Of a stretch of 19,471 bases of DNA, positions 1 through 5,517 are shown in pieces. A model generated the notes under the pieces. The model saw only the letters and a list, made by a program, of their open reading frames with translations. It did no database searches and was not told the DNA's origin. This DNA comes from an uncultured Eubacterium sp. (GTDB taxonomy: Bacteria > Bacillota > Clostridia > Lachnospirales > Lachnospiraceae): assembly GCA_910580075.1 (NCBI GenBank), contig CAJTVR010000015.1:1-19471 (forward strand). The letters are read 5' to 3'. Made by a program: the position numbers and the translations under genes. How positions within the stretch are numbered: position 1 is the stretch's first letter; each line of letters starts with the position of its first letter.

Positions 1-849
1 ATGAAAGTCTGGACTAATACAGAAATGGGGCAGACGTGGGAGGAAGACGGGGAAACCATAGAAGATGATGTGCTGCTGAGCCGCAGGGAAACATACGGCT
101 GTGAAGTGCCGGAAGACGTTATGTACCTGACAGCGGGAGTGGACACACAGGACGACAGATTTGAAATTGACGTTGTGGGCTGGGGACCGGAGTATGAAAA
201 CTGGGGGATAAAATATGCAGTGATATACGGGGACAACAGCAGCATAGATAACCAGGTGTGGAAAGATTTAGACACATTTCTGTCACAGACATTTGAAAAA
301 GAAGACGGAACAAAGCTGAAAATTATATGTACATGCATAGACAGCGGAGGGCATAGAACAAACCAGGTATATAAATTCTGCAAAGCAAGGTTCAGCAGGA
401 ACATATTTGCAATAAGGGGTTCAAACAACAGCGCAGCGGCGTATATCCAAAAGCCGAAAAATGGGAACCGCGAAAAGGCGTATGTTTTTGAAATCGGAGT
501 TGATACGGGAAAAAGCTGGCTTATGGACAGGCTGAAATTAGAAAAGCCGGGTCCGGGGTACTGCCATTTTCCGCTGGATGGAAAGGGGTATGATGAAAAA
601 TATTTTAAAGGGCTTACTTCCGAAAAGAAAGTAATGCGCTACAAAATGGGAAAAGCGTATTTTGCGTGGGAATTAAAGGACAGAGGGCAGCACAAAAGAA
701 ATGAAGCGTTAGACTGCCGGAATTATGCAACGGCGGCTATCGAAATAACAAATCTGCCTCTGAAAAAGCCGGGGGAAAACAGGCAGCAGGCAGCAGGCGG
801 CAGGAAAAAGAAAAAAAGAGGGCAGAGAAGCAAAGGGGGTGTTATCTGA
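1..849 (+). CDS. Phage terminase large subunit, GpA family (C-terminal part; 5' end outside window)
   Basis: Terminase large subunits cut concatemeric phage DNA and drive it into the procapsid. The 282 visible residues correspond to the C-terminal nuclease half of the lambda GpA family. The opening text (NTEMGQTWEEDGE) is what normally follows the ATPase domain, so the first ATG of the window is probably an internal methionine and the ATPase motifs lie upstream. Three acidic positions fit the metal-binding nuclease centre: Asp48 in AGVDTQDDR, Asp114 in CIDSGGHRT and Asp239 in ALDCRNYATAA. The C-terminal tail is lysine/arginine rich (RKKKKRGQR), as in GpA-type proteins that contact the portal. 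The TGA stop overlaps the ATG of the next gene. Family identity is firm; the true start cannot be seen. Confidence 0.93.
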   Translation: MKVWTNTEMGQTWEEDGETIEDDVLLSRRETYGCEVPEDVMYLTAGVDTQDDRFEIDVVGWGPEYENWGIKYAVIYGDNSSIDNQVWKDLDTFLSQTFEKEDGTKLKIICTCIDSGGHRTNQVYKFCKARFSRNIFAIRGSNNSAAAYIQKPKNGNREKAYVFEIGVDTGKSWLMDRLKLEKPGPGYCHFPLDGKGYDEKYFKGLTSEKKVMRYKMGKAYFAWELKDRGQHKRNEALDCRNYATAAIEITNLPLKKPGENRQQAAGGRKKKKRGQRSKGGVI

Positions 850-1085
850 TGGCAGGAATCACACTGGAAACAGCGCAGAAGCATTTAGACGCATGGCTGG
901 AAGCAGAACTGGCCGTGACAGCAGGCCAGAGCTACACAATAGGCAGCCGGGCGCTGACAAGGGCAAACCTGACAGAAATCAGGAACGCGATAGATTACTG
1001 GAATAAAAAAGTCATTGTTCTTGATAACGCGAAAAAAGCAGGAGGCAGGAACAGGGTGCGGCGGGCTGTGCCGAGGGATTTGTAA
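849..1085 (+). CDS. Head-tail connector, gpW-like (DUF6148-type) small protein
   Basis: A 78-residue protein starting at an ATG that overlaps the terminase TGA (TGATG). It shows the pattern of gpW-like/DUF6148 phage proteins: an N-terminal helix (TLETAQKHLDAWLEAELAV), a turn with QSYTIGSRALTRANL, and a second helix ending in AIDYWNKKV. Lambda gpW (68 aa) sits in the same place, between terminase A and portal B, and completes the head so that the tail can dock. Size and position match; sequence identity to lambda W is not claimed. The C-terminus is basic (RNRVRRAVPRDL). The next late gene, the portal, does not follow until 2373 because two accessory units lie between. Confidence 0.8.
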   Translation: MAGITLETAQKHLDAWLEAELAVTAGQSYTIGSRALTRANLTEIRNAIDYWNKKVIVLDNAKKAGGRNRVRRAVPRDL

Positions 1086-1089
1086 AAAA

Positions 1090-1121
1090 TTGTAGAAATC
1101 GAAGGAATTATATGGTATGAT
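1090..1121 (+). promoter_or_regulatory. Probable promoter of the Fst-like toxin mRNA
   Basis: An extended -10 element TGGTATGAT lies at 1113-1121 (TGn followed by TATGAT). The best -35-like hexamer, TTGTAG at 1090-1095, is 20 nt away, longer than ideal, so the extended -10 probably carries the promoter. Transcription would begin near 1128, about 34 nt upstream of the toxin start codon. Only motif evidence is available. Confidence 0.45.
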
Positions 1122-1135
1122 TTAAAGGCTGTCGA

Positions 1136-1155
1136 ACCTCCAGCAGAAAGGGGGT
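1136..1155 (+). promoter_or_regulatory. Leader helix hiding the toxin Shine-Dalgarno sequence
   Basis: ACCTCC (1136-1141) can pair with GGGGGT (1150-1155) across an 8-nt loop, with one G-U pair. The G-run is the Shine-Dalgarno sequence of the toxin ORF starting at 1162, so the helix would hold translation down. Fst toxin mRNA of plasmid pAD1 is known to have an upstream helix with this role. An alternative GCTG/CAGC pairing (1128-1131 with 1141-1144) competes with it. Confidence 0.45.
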
Positions 1156-1159
1156 GGCA

Positions 1160-1184
1160 TTATGGCACAAATACTTACTGCGTT
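1160..1184 (+). repeat. Direct repeat copy 1, over the toxin start codon
   Basis: TTATGGCACA (1160-1169), then 4 extra bases (AATA), then CTTACTGCGTT (1174-1184). It contains the toxin ATG at 1162 and its first codons. The partner copy is at 1330-1350, beyond the shared terminator. Ten bases are identical, followed by ten matches in eleven. Confidence 0.8.
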
Positions 1185-1284
1185 AATTATTTCCGTTGTG
1201 GCAAATGTAGTTAGTCATTTCATTTGCAAATGGCTGGACGGAAAGGAAAGGCAGCATCAGCCTGAACAGAATAGCTCACTGTGA
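1162..1284 (+). CDS. Small membrane peptide, Fst/par-like type I toxin candidate
   Basis: A 40-residue ORF with a strong ribosome binding site (AAAGGGGGTGG, 1147-1157) 5 nt before ATG 1162. Residues 2-22 are almost entirely hydrophobic (AQILTALIISVVANVVSHFIC), one transmembrane helix. They are followed by KWLDGKERQ and a polar tail, ending with a TGA at 1282-1284. Fst toxins of Gram-positive type I systems have the same plan: short peptide, one membrane helix, then a W-L-D/E charged boundary; they act at the membrane. Around it lie its own promoter, a perfect bidirectional terminator, a convergent promoter on the other strand, and a direct repeat joining start region and antisense RNA. That layout is the known par architecture. 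Family assignment is by pattern, not by a search; the alternative is an uncharacterised membrane moron. Confidence 0.65.
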   Translation: MAQILTALIISVVANVVSHFICKWLDGKERQHQPEQNSSL

Positions 1285-1290
1285 AGAGCA

Positions 1291-1320
1291 AAAACCCCGG
1301 AGTGGCCTCTCCGGGGTTTT
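1291..1320. terminator. Bidirectional intrinsic terminator shared by toxin mRNA and antisense RNA
   Basis: A perfect 12-bp stem: AAAACCCCGGAG (1291-1302) with CTCCGGGGTTTT (1309-1320), loop TGGCCT. The arms end in an A-run on one side and a T-run on the other, so it can stop transcription from both directions. The toxin stop codon is 6 nt before it. Confidence 0.9.
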
Positions 1321-1329
1321 CATTTTGCC

Positions 1330-1350
1330 TTATGGCACACTTACCGCGTT
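1330..1350 (+). repeat. Direct repeat copy 2, inside the antisense RNA
   Basis: TTATGGCACA (1330-1339) followed directly by CTTACCGCGTT (1340-1350). It matches 1160-1184 except for a missing AATA and one T/C change. Because it is read on the minus strand in the antisense RNA, it provides base pairing in trans to the toxin start region. Fst par loci use direct repeats in this way. Confidence 0.8.
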
Positions 1351-1400
1351 TTTTAATAATTAAAACACAATTGTTTCTTCATAGACTTTCGTCTGAAAGC

Positions 1401-1429
1401 ATTATAGCATAGGCAGTTTCAGATTGCAA
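1401..1429 (-). promoter_or_regulatory. Strong promoter for the antisense RNA
   Basis: On the minus strand: TTGCAA (1429-1424), 17-nt spacer, perfect TATAAT (1406-1401), preceded by TGC, an extended -10. It is the best sigma-A type promoter I found in the window. It faces the toxin gene, as expected for an unstable RNA antitoxin that must be made in excess. Confidence 0.75.
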
Positions 1430-1457
1430 TATTCCTGATAAATTTTTCAAAAAGGTA

Positions 1458-1487
1458 TTGACAGTTTGTGGCTACGAAATTCAGTAT
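1458..1487 (+). promoter_or_regulatory. Possible promoter of the Rha-family gene
   Basis: A consensus -35 hexamer TTGACA is at 1458-1463. The -10 at 18-nt spacing is poor (CAGTAT, 1482-1487), and TATGAA lies 21 nt away. The promoter may be weak or need an activator. It lies just upstream of the structured leader of the gene at 1632. Confidence 0.4.
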
Positions 1488-1501
1488 GAACAGAGAAATA
1501 A

Positions 1502-1620
1502 AAAATAGAGATTGCGCCGTCTGGAAAACTAAGCAACCTCTATTTTGATACCAAGAAGCCAAAGCAACTTGATAGAATCATCATATCAAAAAAACTGGCT
1601 TCTTTCAAGTGATTTTGAAA
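1502..1620 (+). promoter_or_regulatory. Structured 5' leader of the Rha-family gene (three hairpins)
   Basis: Hairpin 1: AAAATAGAGATTGC (1502-1515) with GCAACCTCTATTTT (1533-1546), 14 positions with one mismatch. Hairpin 2: AAGAAGCCA (1553-1561) with TGGCTTCTT (1596-1604), perfect, plus an inner TTGATA/TATCAA (1569-1574 with 1584-1589). Hairpin 3: TTTCAA (1603-1608) with TTGAAA (1615-1620), ending right at the Shine-Dalgarno AAAGGGAG. Hairpins 2 and 3 share two bases and so may compete. This suggests a cis-acting RNA controlling translation or early termination. In phage P1 the C4 RNA plays such a role upstream of an antirepressor, but I cannot show this belongs to that family. Confidence 0.5.
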
Positions 1621-1631
1621 GGGAGAATTAT

Positions 1632-2216
1632 ATGGAAAAACAGATTGAGCAAACACTGGACAGTCGGGAAGTAGCTGAAATGGTGGAGAAAAATCATAAA
1701 GACTTAATGAGGGATATTAAAAGATATATAAAACAAATGAGCGAAGCAAATACAAAGTGCGAAGCCGAGCGCAATCTTGCTCCGGGCGATTTTTTTAGGG
1801 AAGATATTTACAAAGATGCTAATAATCAAGAACGTCCTTGCTACTGCATCACAAAGAAAGGCTGCGAGTTCATAGCGCATAAGCTGACAGGTACAAAAGG
1901 GACGGCATTCACGGCAAGGTATATAAACCGCTTTCACGAAATGGAGGATATCATCACAGCAGATTATGCAGCAGTACAGGTACAGGGGAGCAGGGAACTT
2001 GAGGAACTTTGCGCAGCAGTGCAGGCGCAGGGAAAAATACTGGACAATATCAGCCGTAGGCTGGCAGGCAGTACGCTGATCGGGATTGGAAGCAGGAATG
2101 AACAGGATATGTACAAAGTGGAGATTGTACGGATGGTTGAATCTATGCAGGACAGGGATGCACTGTGCAAGGTATATACATTTACAAAATATGTACCGAA
2201 AAAAGTACAAAATTAA
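1632..2216 (+). CDS. rha: Rha family phage regulatory protein
   Basis: A 194-residue protein starting at ATG 1632, chosen because AAAGGGAG (1618-1625) is 6 nt upstream; the frame is open further upstream only through an unsupported TTG at 1545. The N-terminal ~100 residues have the Rha pattern: LDSREVAEMVEKNHKDLMRD (helix-turn-helix-like), PGDFF, then CYCITKKGCEFIAHKLTG and FTARYINRFHEME. Rha proteins are phage regulators; in phi80 and P22-related phages Rha interferes with growth when a host factor is absent. Residues ~115-155 form a likely coiled coil, and the C-terminus (MYKVEIVRMVESMQDRDAL) is uncharacterised. It stands apart from the late operon with a possible promoter, a structured leader and terminators after it, so it may be expressed in the lysogen. 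The DNA target and partner are unknown. Confidence 0.85.
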   Translation: MEKQIEQTLDSREVAEMVEKNHKDLMRDIKRYIKQMSEANTKCEAERNLAPGDFFREDIYKDANNQERPCYCITKKGCEFIAHKLTGTKGTAFTARYINRFHEMEDIITADYAAVQVQGSRELEELCAAVQAQGKILDNISRRLAGSTLIGIGSRNEQDMYKVEIVRMVESMQDRDALCKVYTFTKYVPKKVQN

Positions 2217-2228
2217 CAAAAGATTTCC

Positions 2229-2249
2229 TTGCATTTCCCGAAAATGCAA
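2229..2249 (+). terminator. AT-rich hairpin just after the Rha-family gene, possible weak terminator
   Basis: TTGCATTT (2229-2236) pairs with AAATGCAA (2242-2249) around a 5-nt loop, 13 nt after the stop codon, followed by a T-rich stretch (TTTATTTCCTTTTT). It could end the transcript or protect the 3' end. The stem has only two G-C pairs. Confidence 0.4.
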
Positions 2250-2319
2250 TTTATTTCCTTTTTCTTCAAGGGAAACAATGATATTATATAAACTGGAAAA
2301 ATTAAAAGAAAGCAGAAAG

Positions 2320-2342
2320 GCACCTGGAAAAGGTGCTTTTTT
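2320..2342 (+). terminator. Intrinsic terminator between the Rha-family unit and the portal gene
   Basis: GCACCT (2320-2325), loop GGAAA, AGGTGC (2331-2336), then TTTTTT (2337-2342). It is a short but classic terminator. It sits 31 nt before the portal start, so late transcription from upstream must pass it, or the portal must have another promoter. Confidence 0.75.
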
Positions 2343-2372
2343 CATGCAATAAAACAGGTAGGAGGTGAGATT

Positions 2373-4058
2373 TTGAACGGTATTGCAAGGGCGATCGATG
2401 GAATAATTGCGACAGTAGCCCCGCAATTTGCCCTGAAACGGGCAGGTGCAAGACAAAAAATGCAGATATTAAACAGCGGTTACGGTAATTACGGTGCAAA
2501 TGTAACAAAAAAATCACTGCTGGGATGGAATTATGCAGGCGGGAGCTGGCGGGAAGATATAAACGAGAACCTGCCGACGCTGCGTCAGAGAAGCCGGGAC
2601 ATATATATGGGAGTCCCGATAGGCAGGGCGGCAGTGAATACCATGCGCACGAATGTTGTGGGGCGGGGGCTTATGCCAAAACCAACGATTGACGCAGATG
2701 TGCTGAAAATTTCACCGGAAAAAGCAAAGGAGCTGGAACGGAAAATATCAAGGGAGTGGGAGCTGTGGGCGGAAAGCGCAGATTGTGATATGGCAAGGCT
2801 TGACAATTTCTATGAGCTTCAGCAGCTGGCTTTTTTGAACTGGCTTGCTTCCGGGGACACACTTGCGCTTCTTCCAGTGAAGCCGCGGAAAAACCAGCCA
2901 TATGATTTGCGTGTGCAGCTTATAGAAGCAGACAGGCTTACAAGCCCGGATAATTTCGATACATTTGACAATCGAATTGTGGGCGGCGTTGAGGTGGATG
3001 CGGACGGGGAAGTGATAGCATATCATTTTTCAAAGCACCACCCGCTTTCATACGCGAATGAGCGTATGGAATGGCAGAGGGTGGAAGCATACGGGAAGCG
3101 GACAGGACGCAGAAACGTCCTGCATTTGATGTGCAGGGAGCGTATAGACCAGCGCAGGGGTGTTCCGTTCCTTGCTCCTGTTATAGAAGCGCTGAAGCAG
3201 CTGGGACGGTATACGGATGCTGAACTGGTTGCTGCGGTTGTGTCTGGACTGTTTACAGTTTTCATCGAAAAGAAAAACGATGGGGATGGAGAGCCGGTAG
3301 GGTCCGGTATTCCGGAAGAAGAACAGATAGACGCAGAAGATGAAACAAGCATTGAACTTTCTGCAGGCTCAGTCATTGACCTGGCAGAGGGAGAAACAGC
3401 AAATGCGATAAATCCCGGAAGGCCGAACAAAAATTTTACGGGATTTGTGGAAGCTGTCTGCCAGCAGATAGGAGCAGCGTTAGAAATACCGTATGAACTG
3501 CTGATGAAACATTTTACTGCAAGCTATTCAGCAAGCCGGGGCGCACTGGAAGAAGCGTGGAAAATGTTCAAAATGTATCGGACATGGCTTGCAAATGACT
3601 TTTGCCAGCCTATCTATGAGGAATGGCTTGCGGAAGCAGTGGCGAAAGGCAGGATAAAAGCACCCGGCTTTTTCGCTGACCCGCTGCGGCACAAGGCATA
3701 CTGCAGGGCGGCATGGAACGGACCGGCAAGGGGGCTTTTGAACCCGGTGCAGGAAGTAAATGCAGCAGTATTAAAAGTCGAGAACGGCTTTTCTACACGA
3801 AGCACGGAGACAATGGAAATGGCTGGCGGGGACTTTTACAGCAACTGTGAACAGCTGAAAAACGAAGAAAAAACATTGAAAGAGGTGAAAAAAATTGCAG
3901 ACAGCACAGAAAAAGAGAAGAAACAGCAGGAAGCAGTACCAGTGCAGCCAGTACAGCCCGGAAAGCAGGAGCAGCAGGAACAGGACGTGCCAGAACAGCA
4001 TGGGGCAGGAAAACAGCAGGAAGACGGGGAACAAACCGCAGGGGGAGCAGAAAAATAA
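2373..4058 (+). CDS. Phage portal protein, lambda family (gpB-like)
   Basis: A 561-residue protein forming the dodecameric DNA gate at one head vertex, where terminase docks. The TTG start at 2373 is supported by AGGAGGTGAG (2359-2368) 4 nt upstream and by the text after it (NGIARAIDGIIATVAPQFAL), typical of portal N-termini. Family features in order: basic N-terminus (RAGARQKMQ, ~27-35), RQRSRDIYMGVPIGRAAVNT (~69-88), FLNWLASGDTLALLPVKPR (wing/stem region, ~152-170), IEADRLTSPDN, GVPFLAPVIEALKQLGRYTDAE (~265-286), and AALEIPYELLMKHFTASYSASRG (~371-394). The last ~55 residues are a Q/E/K-rich tail, disordered or used for protease/scaffold contact. It overlaps the protease gene by 59 nt, as in lambda-type head operons. 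Confidence 0.95.
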   Translation: MNGIARAIDGIIATVAPQFALKRAGARQKMQILNSGYGNYGANVTKKSLLGWNYAGGSWREDINENLPTLRQRSRDIYMGVPIGRAAVNTMRTNVVGRGLMPKPTIDADVLKISPEKAKELERKISREWELWAESADCDMARLDNFYELQQLAFLNWLASGDTLALLPVKPRKNQPYDLRVQLIEADRLTSPDNFDTFDNRIVGGVEVDADGEVIAYHFSKHHPLSYANERMEWQRVEAYGKRTGRRNVLHLMCRERIDQRRGVPFLAPVIEALKQLGRYTDAELVAAVVSGLFTVFIEKKNDGDGEPVGSGIPEEEQIDAEDETSIELSAGSVIDLAEGETANAINPGRPNKNFTGFVEAVCQQIGAALEIPYELLMKHFTASYSASRGALEEAWKMFKMYRTWLANDFCQPIYEEWLAEAVAKGRIKAPGFFADPLRHKAYCRAAWNGPARGLLNPVQEVNAAVLKVENGFSTRSTETMEMAGGDFYSNCEQLKNEEKTLKEVKKIADSTEKEKKQQEAVPVQPVQPGKQEQQEQDVPEQHGAGKQQEDGEQTAGGAEK

Positions 4059-5151
4059 ATTTTGGGACTTCATACCAGCAACGGCAGCAAAACCCCCGGA
4101 ACTGCTTTTATACGGGGCAATCAGCAGCAGTCAAAGCTGGTGGGAAGACCGTGTGACACCGGGGCAGTTCAACAAAGAGCTTGCAGCACTGGGGGAAGAT
4201 GTGCCGGAAATCATTGTGAGGATAAACAGCCCTGGCGGTGATGTATTTGCGGCAAATGCAATCTATACAAGGCTGAAAGACCACCCGGCAGATATTACGG
4301 TGAAGATAGACGGCTGGGCGGCTTCTGCAGCCACAATAATTGCAATGGCGGGCGATACAGTCAAGATTGCAAAAAACGGCGTTTTCATGATTCATGACCC
4401 GGCAATGACGGTGCGGGACACGTTCAAAGCAGAGGACTTCACGAAACTGGCAGAGGAATTGAAAGTGATAAAACAATCTATCGTGAACACTTATGCCATG
4501 AAGACCGGGAGGACAGAGCAAGAAATTTCCGGTTTTATGACGGAAGAAAGCTGGTGGACTGGCGATGCTGCTGTGGAGAATGGCTTTTGTGATGAATTGC
4601 TGTTTGAGGAAAGCAAAACAGTAGTGGAGAACGAAAACAGGATTGTTGTAAATTCCGTGCCGTTTGACATTACAAATTTTTCCGCAATACCAAAAGCAAT
4701 CCTGAACAGCATCGCAGGAAGGGGCAGCTTTCAAACAGACAGAAGGGAGCCGGAAAATAAACCAAAAAGGGAGGAAAGGACGATGGAACCAAAAGACATT
4801 AAAACAGTTGATGAGCTGAAAGCGGCATACCCGGACTTGACGGCGGCAATCGAAAACAGTGCCACGGAAAAAGAGAGAAGCCGCATAAAAGAACTGCAGG
4901 CGGCAGCAGTAGGCGGTTTTGAAGATATTGTGAATGAAGCAATGTTCGGCAAACCTGTTTCTGCCGGGGAAATGGCACTGAAAATCCTTATGAAGCAGAA
5001 AGAGCAGGGAGGGCAGTACATGAGGGACCGTGCGGCAGACGTAACGGACAGCAACGTGAACGGCGTGGGTGCAGGAGCAGGAGAAACTGGCGGCGAAGCG
5101 GAAGACCCGTACAATGCAGCCATTGACAGGCTTTTCCCTGACACGAAATAA
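4000..5151 (+). CDS. Head maturation protease, ClpP-type (gpC-like), with C-terminal scaffold domain
   Basis: A 383-residue ClpP-fold serine protease that matures the procapsid. The ATG at 4000 is the best start, though its ribosome binding site is weak; the protein may be translated by coupling to the portal, which ends at 4058. NSPGGDVFAANAIYTRL (~77-93) and GWAASAATIIAMAGD (~105-119) hold the oxyanion loop and nucleophile Ser109; GVFMIHDP gives catalytic His132. Glu183 (TEESWW) lies where ClpP has its third, acidic residue. Residues ~200-261 are a linker. From residue 262 a separate charged segment (KDIKTVDELKAAYPDL, KERSRIKELQAAAVGGF) resembles a scaffold domain that also has its own start. 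This matches lambda gpC with nested Nu3. Next come decoration and capsid genes. Confidence 0.92.
   Translation: MGQENSRKTGNKPQGEQKNKFWDFIPATAAKPPELLLYGAISSSQSWWEDRVTPGQFNKELAALGEDVPEIIVRINSPGGDVFAANAIYTRLKDHPADITVKIDGWAASAATIIAMAGDTVKIAKNGVFMIHDPAMTVRDTFKAEDFTKLAEELKVIKQSIVNTYAMKTGRTEQEISGFMTEESWWTGDAAVENGFCDELLFEESKTVVENENRIVVNSVPFDITNFSAIPKAILNSIAGRGSFQTDRREPENKPKREERTMEPKDIKTVDELKAAYPDLTAAIENSATEKERSRIKELQAAAVGGFEDIVNEAMFGKPVSAGEMALKILMKQKEQGGQYMRDRAADVTDSNVNGVGAGAGETGGEAEDPYNAAIDRLFPDTK
4783..5151 (+). CDS. Nested in-frame scaffold protein (Nu3-like), internal start within the protease gene
   Basis: Inside the protease gene there is an in-frame ATG at 4783 preceded by a very strong ribosome binding site (AAAGGGAGGAAAGG, 4766-4779), much better than the one at the gene's own start. 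Initiation here would give a 122-residue acidic, helix-rich protein identical to the protease C-terminus: MEPKDIKTVDELKAAYPDL, a charged helix with KERSRIKELQAAAVGGFEDI, and a tail ending in AAIDRLFPDTK. Lambda does exactly this: Nu3 scaffold is translated from within C. A scaffold is needed for capsid assembly and no other scaffold gene is visible between portal and capsid. The protein product is inferred; the signal is direct. Confidence 0.72.
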   Translation: MEPKDIKTVDELKAAYPDLTAAIENSATEKERSRIKELQAAAVGGFEDIVNEAMFGKPVSAGEMALKILMKQKEQGGQYMRDRAADVTDSNVNGVGAGAGETGGEAEDPYNAAIDRLFPDTK

Positions 5152-5169
5152 GACAAGGAAGGAAAGAAA

Positions 5170-5502
5170 ATGTACGAAATTAATACACACAGGCATGAGC
5201 CGAAAAATTTCTTTGCAGGGGACTTCCCGACACTGACGGAAACAGGAATTGCAGGGGCGGCACTGGAAGAATGTATGCCCGTTGCAAAGAACGCTGACGG
5301 GAAAATTATCCCGGTAACAGCCCCGGCAGAGGGGGCGGCACTGGACGTTGTGGGGATTACGGCAGCGGCAGCAGAAGCGGAAGAACCAGCAGTATACTAC
5401 ATGACAGGGGAGTTCTTTGCAGAAGCACTTGTGCTTCCTGACGGCGTGGAAATGGAAGCGTTAAAGGACGCTTTCAGAAAAATTTCAATCTTTTTGAGAT
5501 AA
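5170..5502 (+). CDS. Head decoration protein (gpD-like)
   Basis: A 110-residue protein 18 nt after the protease stop, with GGAAGGAAAG before ATG 5170. Recognisable HDPD-type features are a threonine-containing N-terminal segment, GDFPTLTETGIAGAALEECM, the stretch VAKNADGKIIPVTAP, a central GITAAAAEAEEPAVYYMTGEF, and the closing LKDAFRKISIFL. Lambda gpD trimers cap the three-fold axes of the expanded head and stabilise it against DNA pressure. Position directly before the capsid gene is the usual one. The alanine/glutamate-rich middle is typical of this family in Firmicute phages. Confidence 0.88.
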   Translation: MYEINTHRHEPKNFFAGDFPTLTETGIAGAALEECMPVAKNADGKIIPVTAPAEGAALDVVGITAAAAEAEEPAVYYMTGEFFAEALVLPDGVEMEALKDAFRKISIFLR

Positions 5503-5517
5503 AGGGAGGAAAGAAAC

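Larger units (their letters stand above)
1290..1394 (-). ncRNA. Antisense RNA, probable antitoxin of the Fst-like toxin
   Basis: Predicted from a strong minus-strand promoter (1401-1429) and the terminator at 1291-1320, giving an RNA of roughly 105 nt. Its 5' end can fold into AGAC-GAAA-GTCT (1394 to 1383), a short stem with a GNRA loop that would protect it. It then carries the complement of the repeat at 1330-1350, so it can pair with the near-identical stretch at 1160-1184 that holds the toxin start codon. It ends in the terminator stem shared with the toxin mRNA, followed by five U residues (complement of 1290-1294). In par-type systems such an RNA blocks toxin translation. The function here is inferred; the promoter, repeat and terminator are seen directly. 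Confidence 0.62.

Noticed and set aside
1332..1412. Mini ORF of 26 codons starting at the second repeat copy
   Set aside because: It directly follows a strong terminator, has no ribosome binding site, and is better explained as antisense RNA template.
1545..1631. Upstream TTG extension of the Rha-family gene
   Set aside because: It would begin inside the leader hairpin, has no ribosome binding site, and the family starts at the ATG with a good site at 1632.
2259..2287. Promoter for the portal gene around TATTAT at 2282-2287
   Set aside because: The -35 position is only a T-run, and transcription would meet the terminator at 2320-2342 at once.
1704..2456. Minus-strand 250-codon frame across the Rha gene and portal start
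   Set aside because: It runs through two terminator hairpins and is opposite a recognisable Rha gene; no start signal.
4108..5196. Long minus-strand open frame of 362 codons opposite the protease gene
   Set aside because: It is antisense to a clear ClpP-type gene, rich in Cys, His and Phe with no domain pattern and no ribosome binding site; a shadow of the coding strand.
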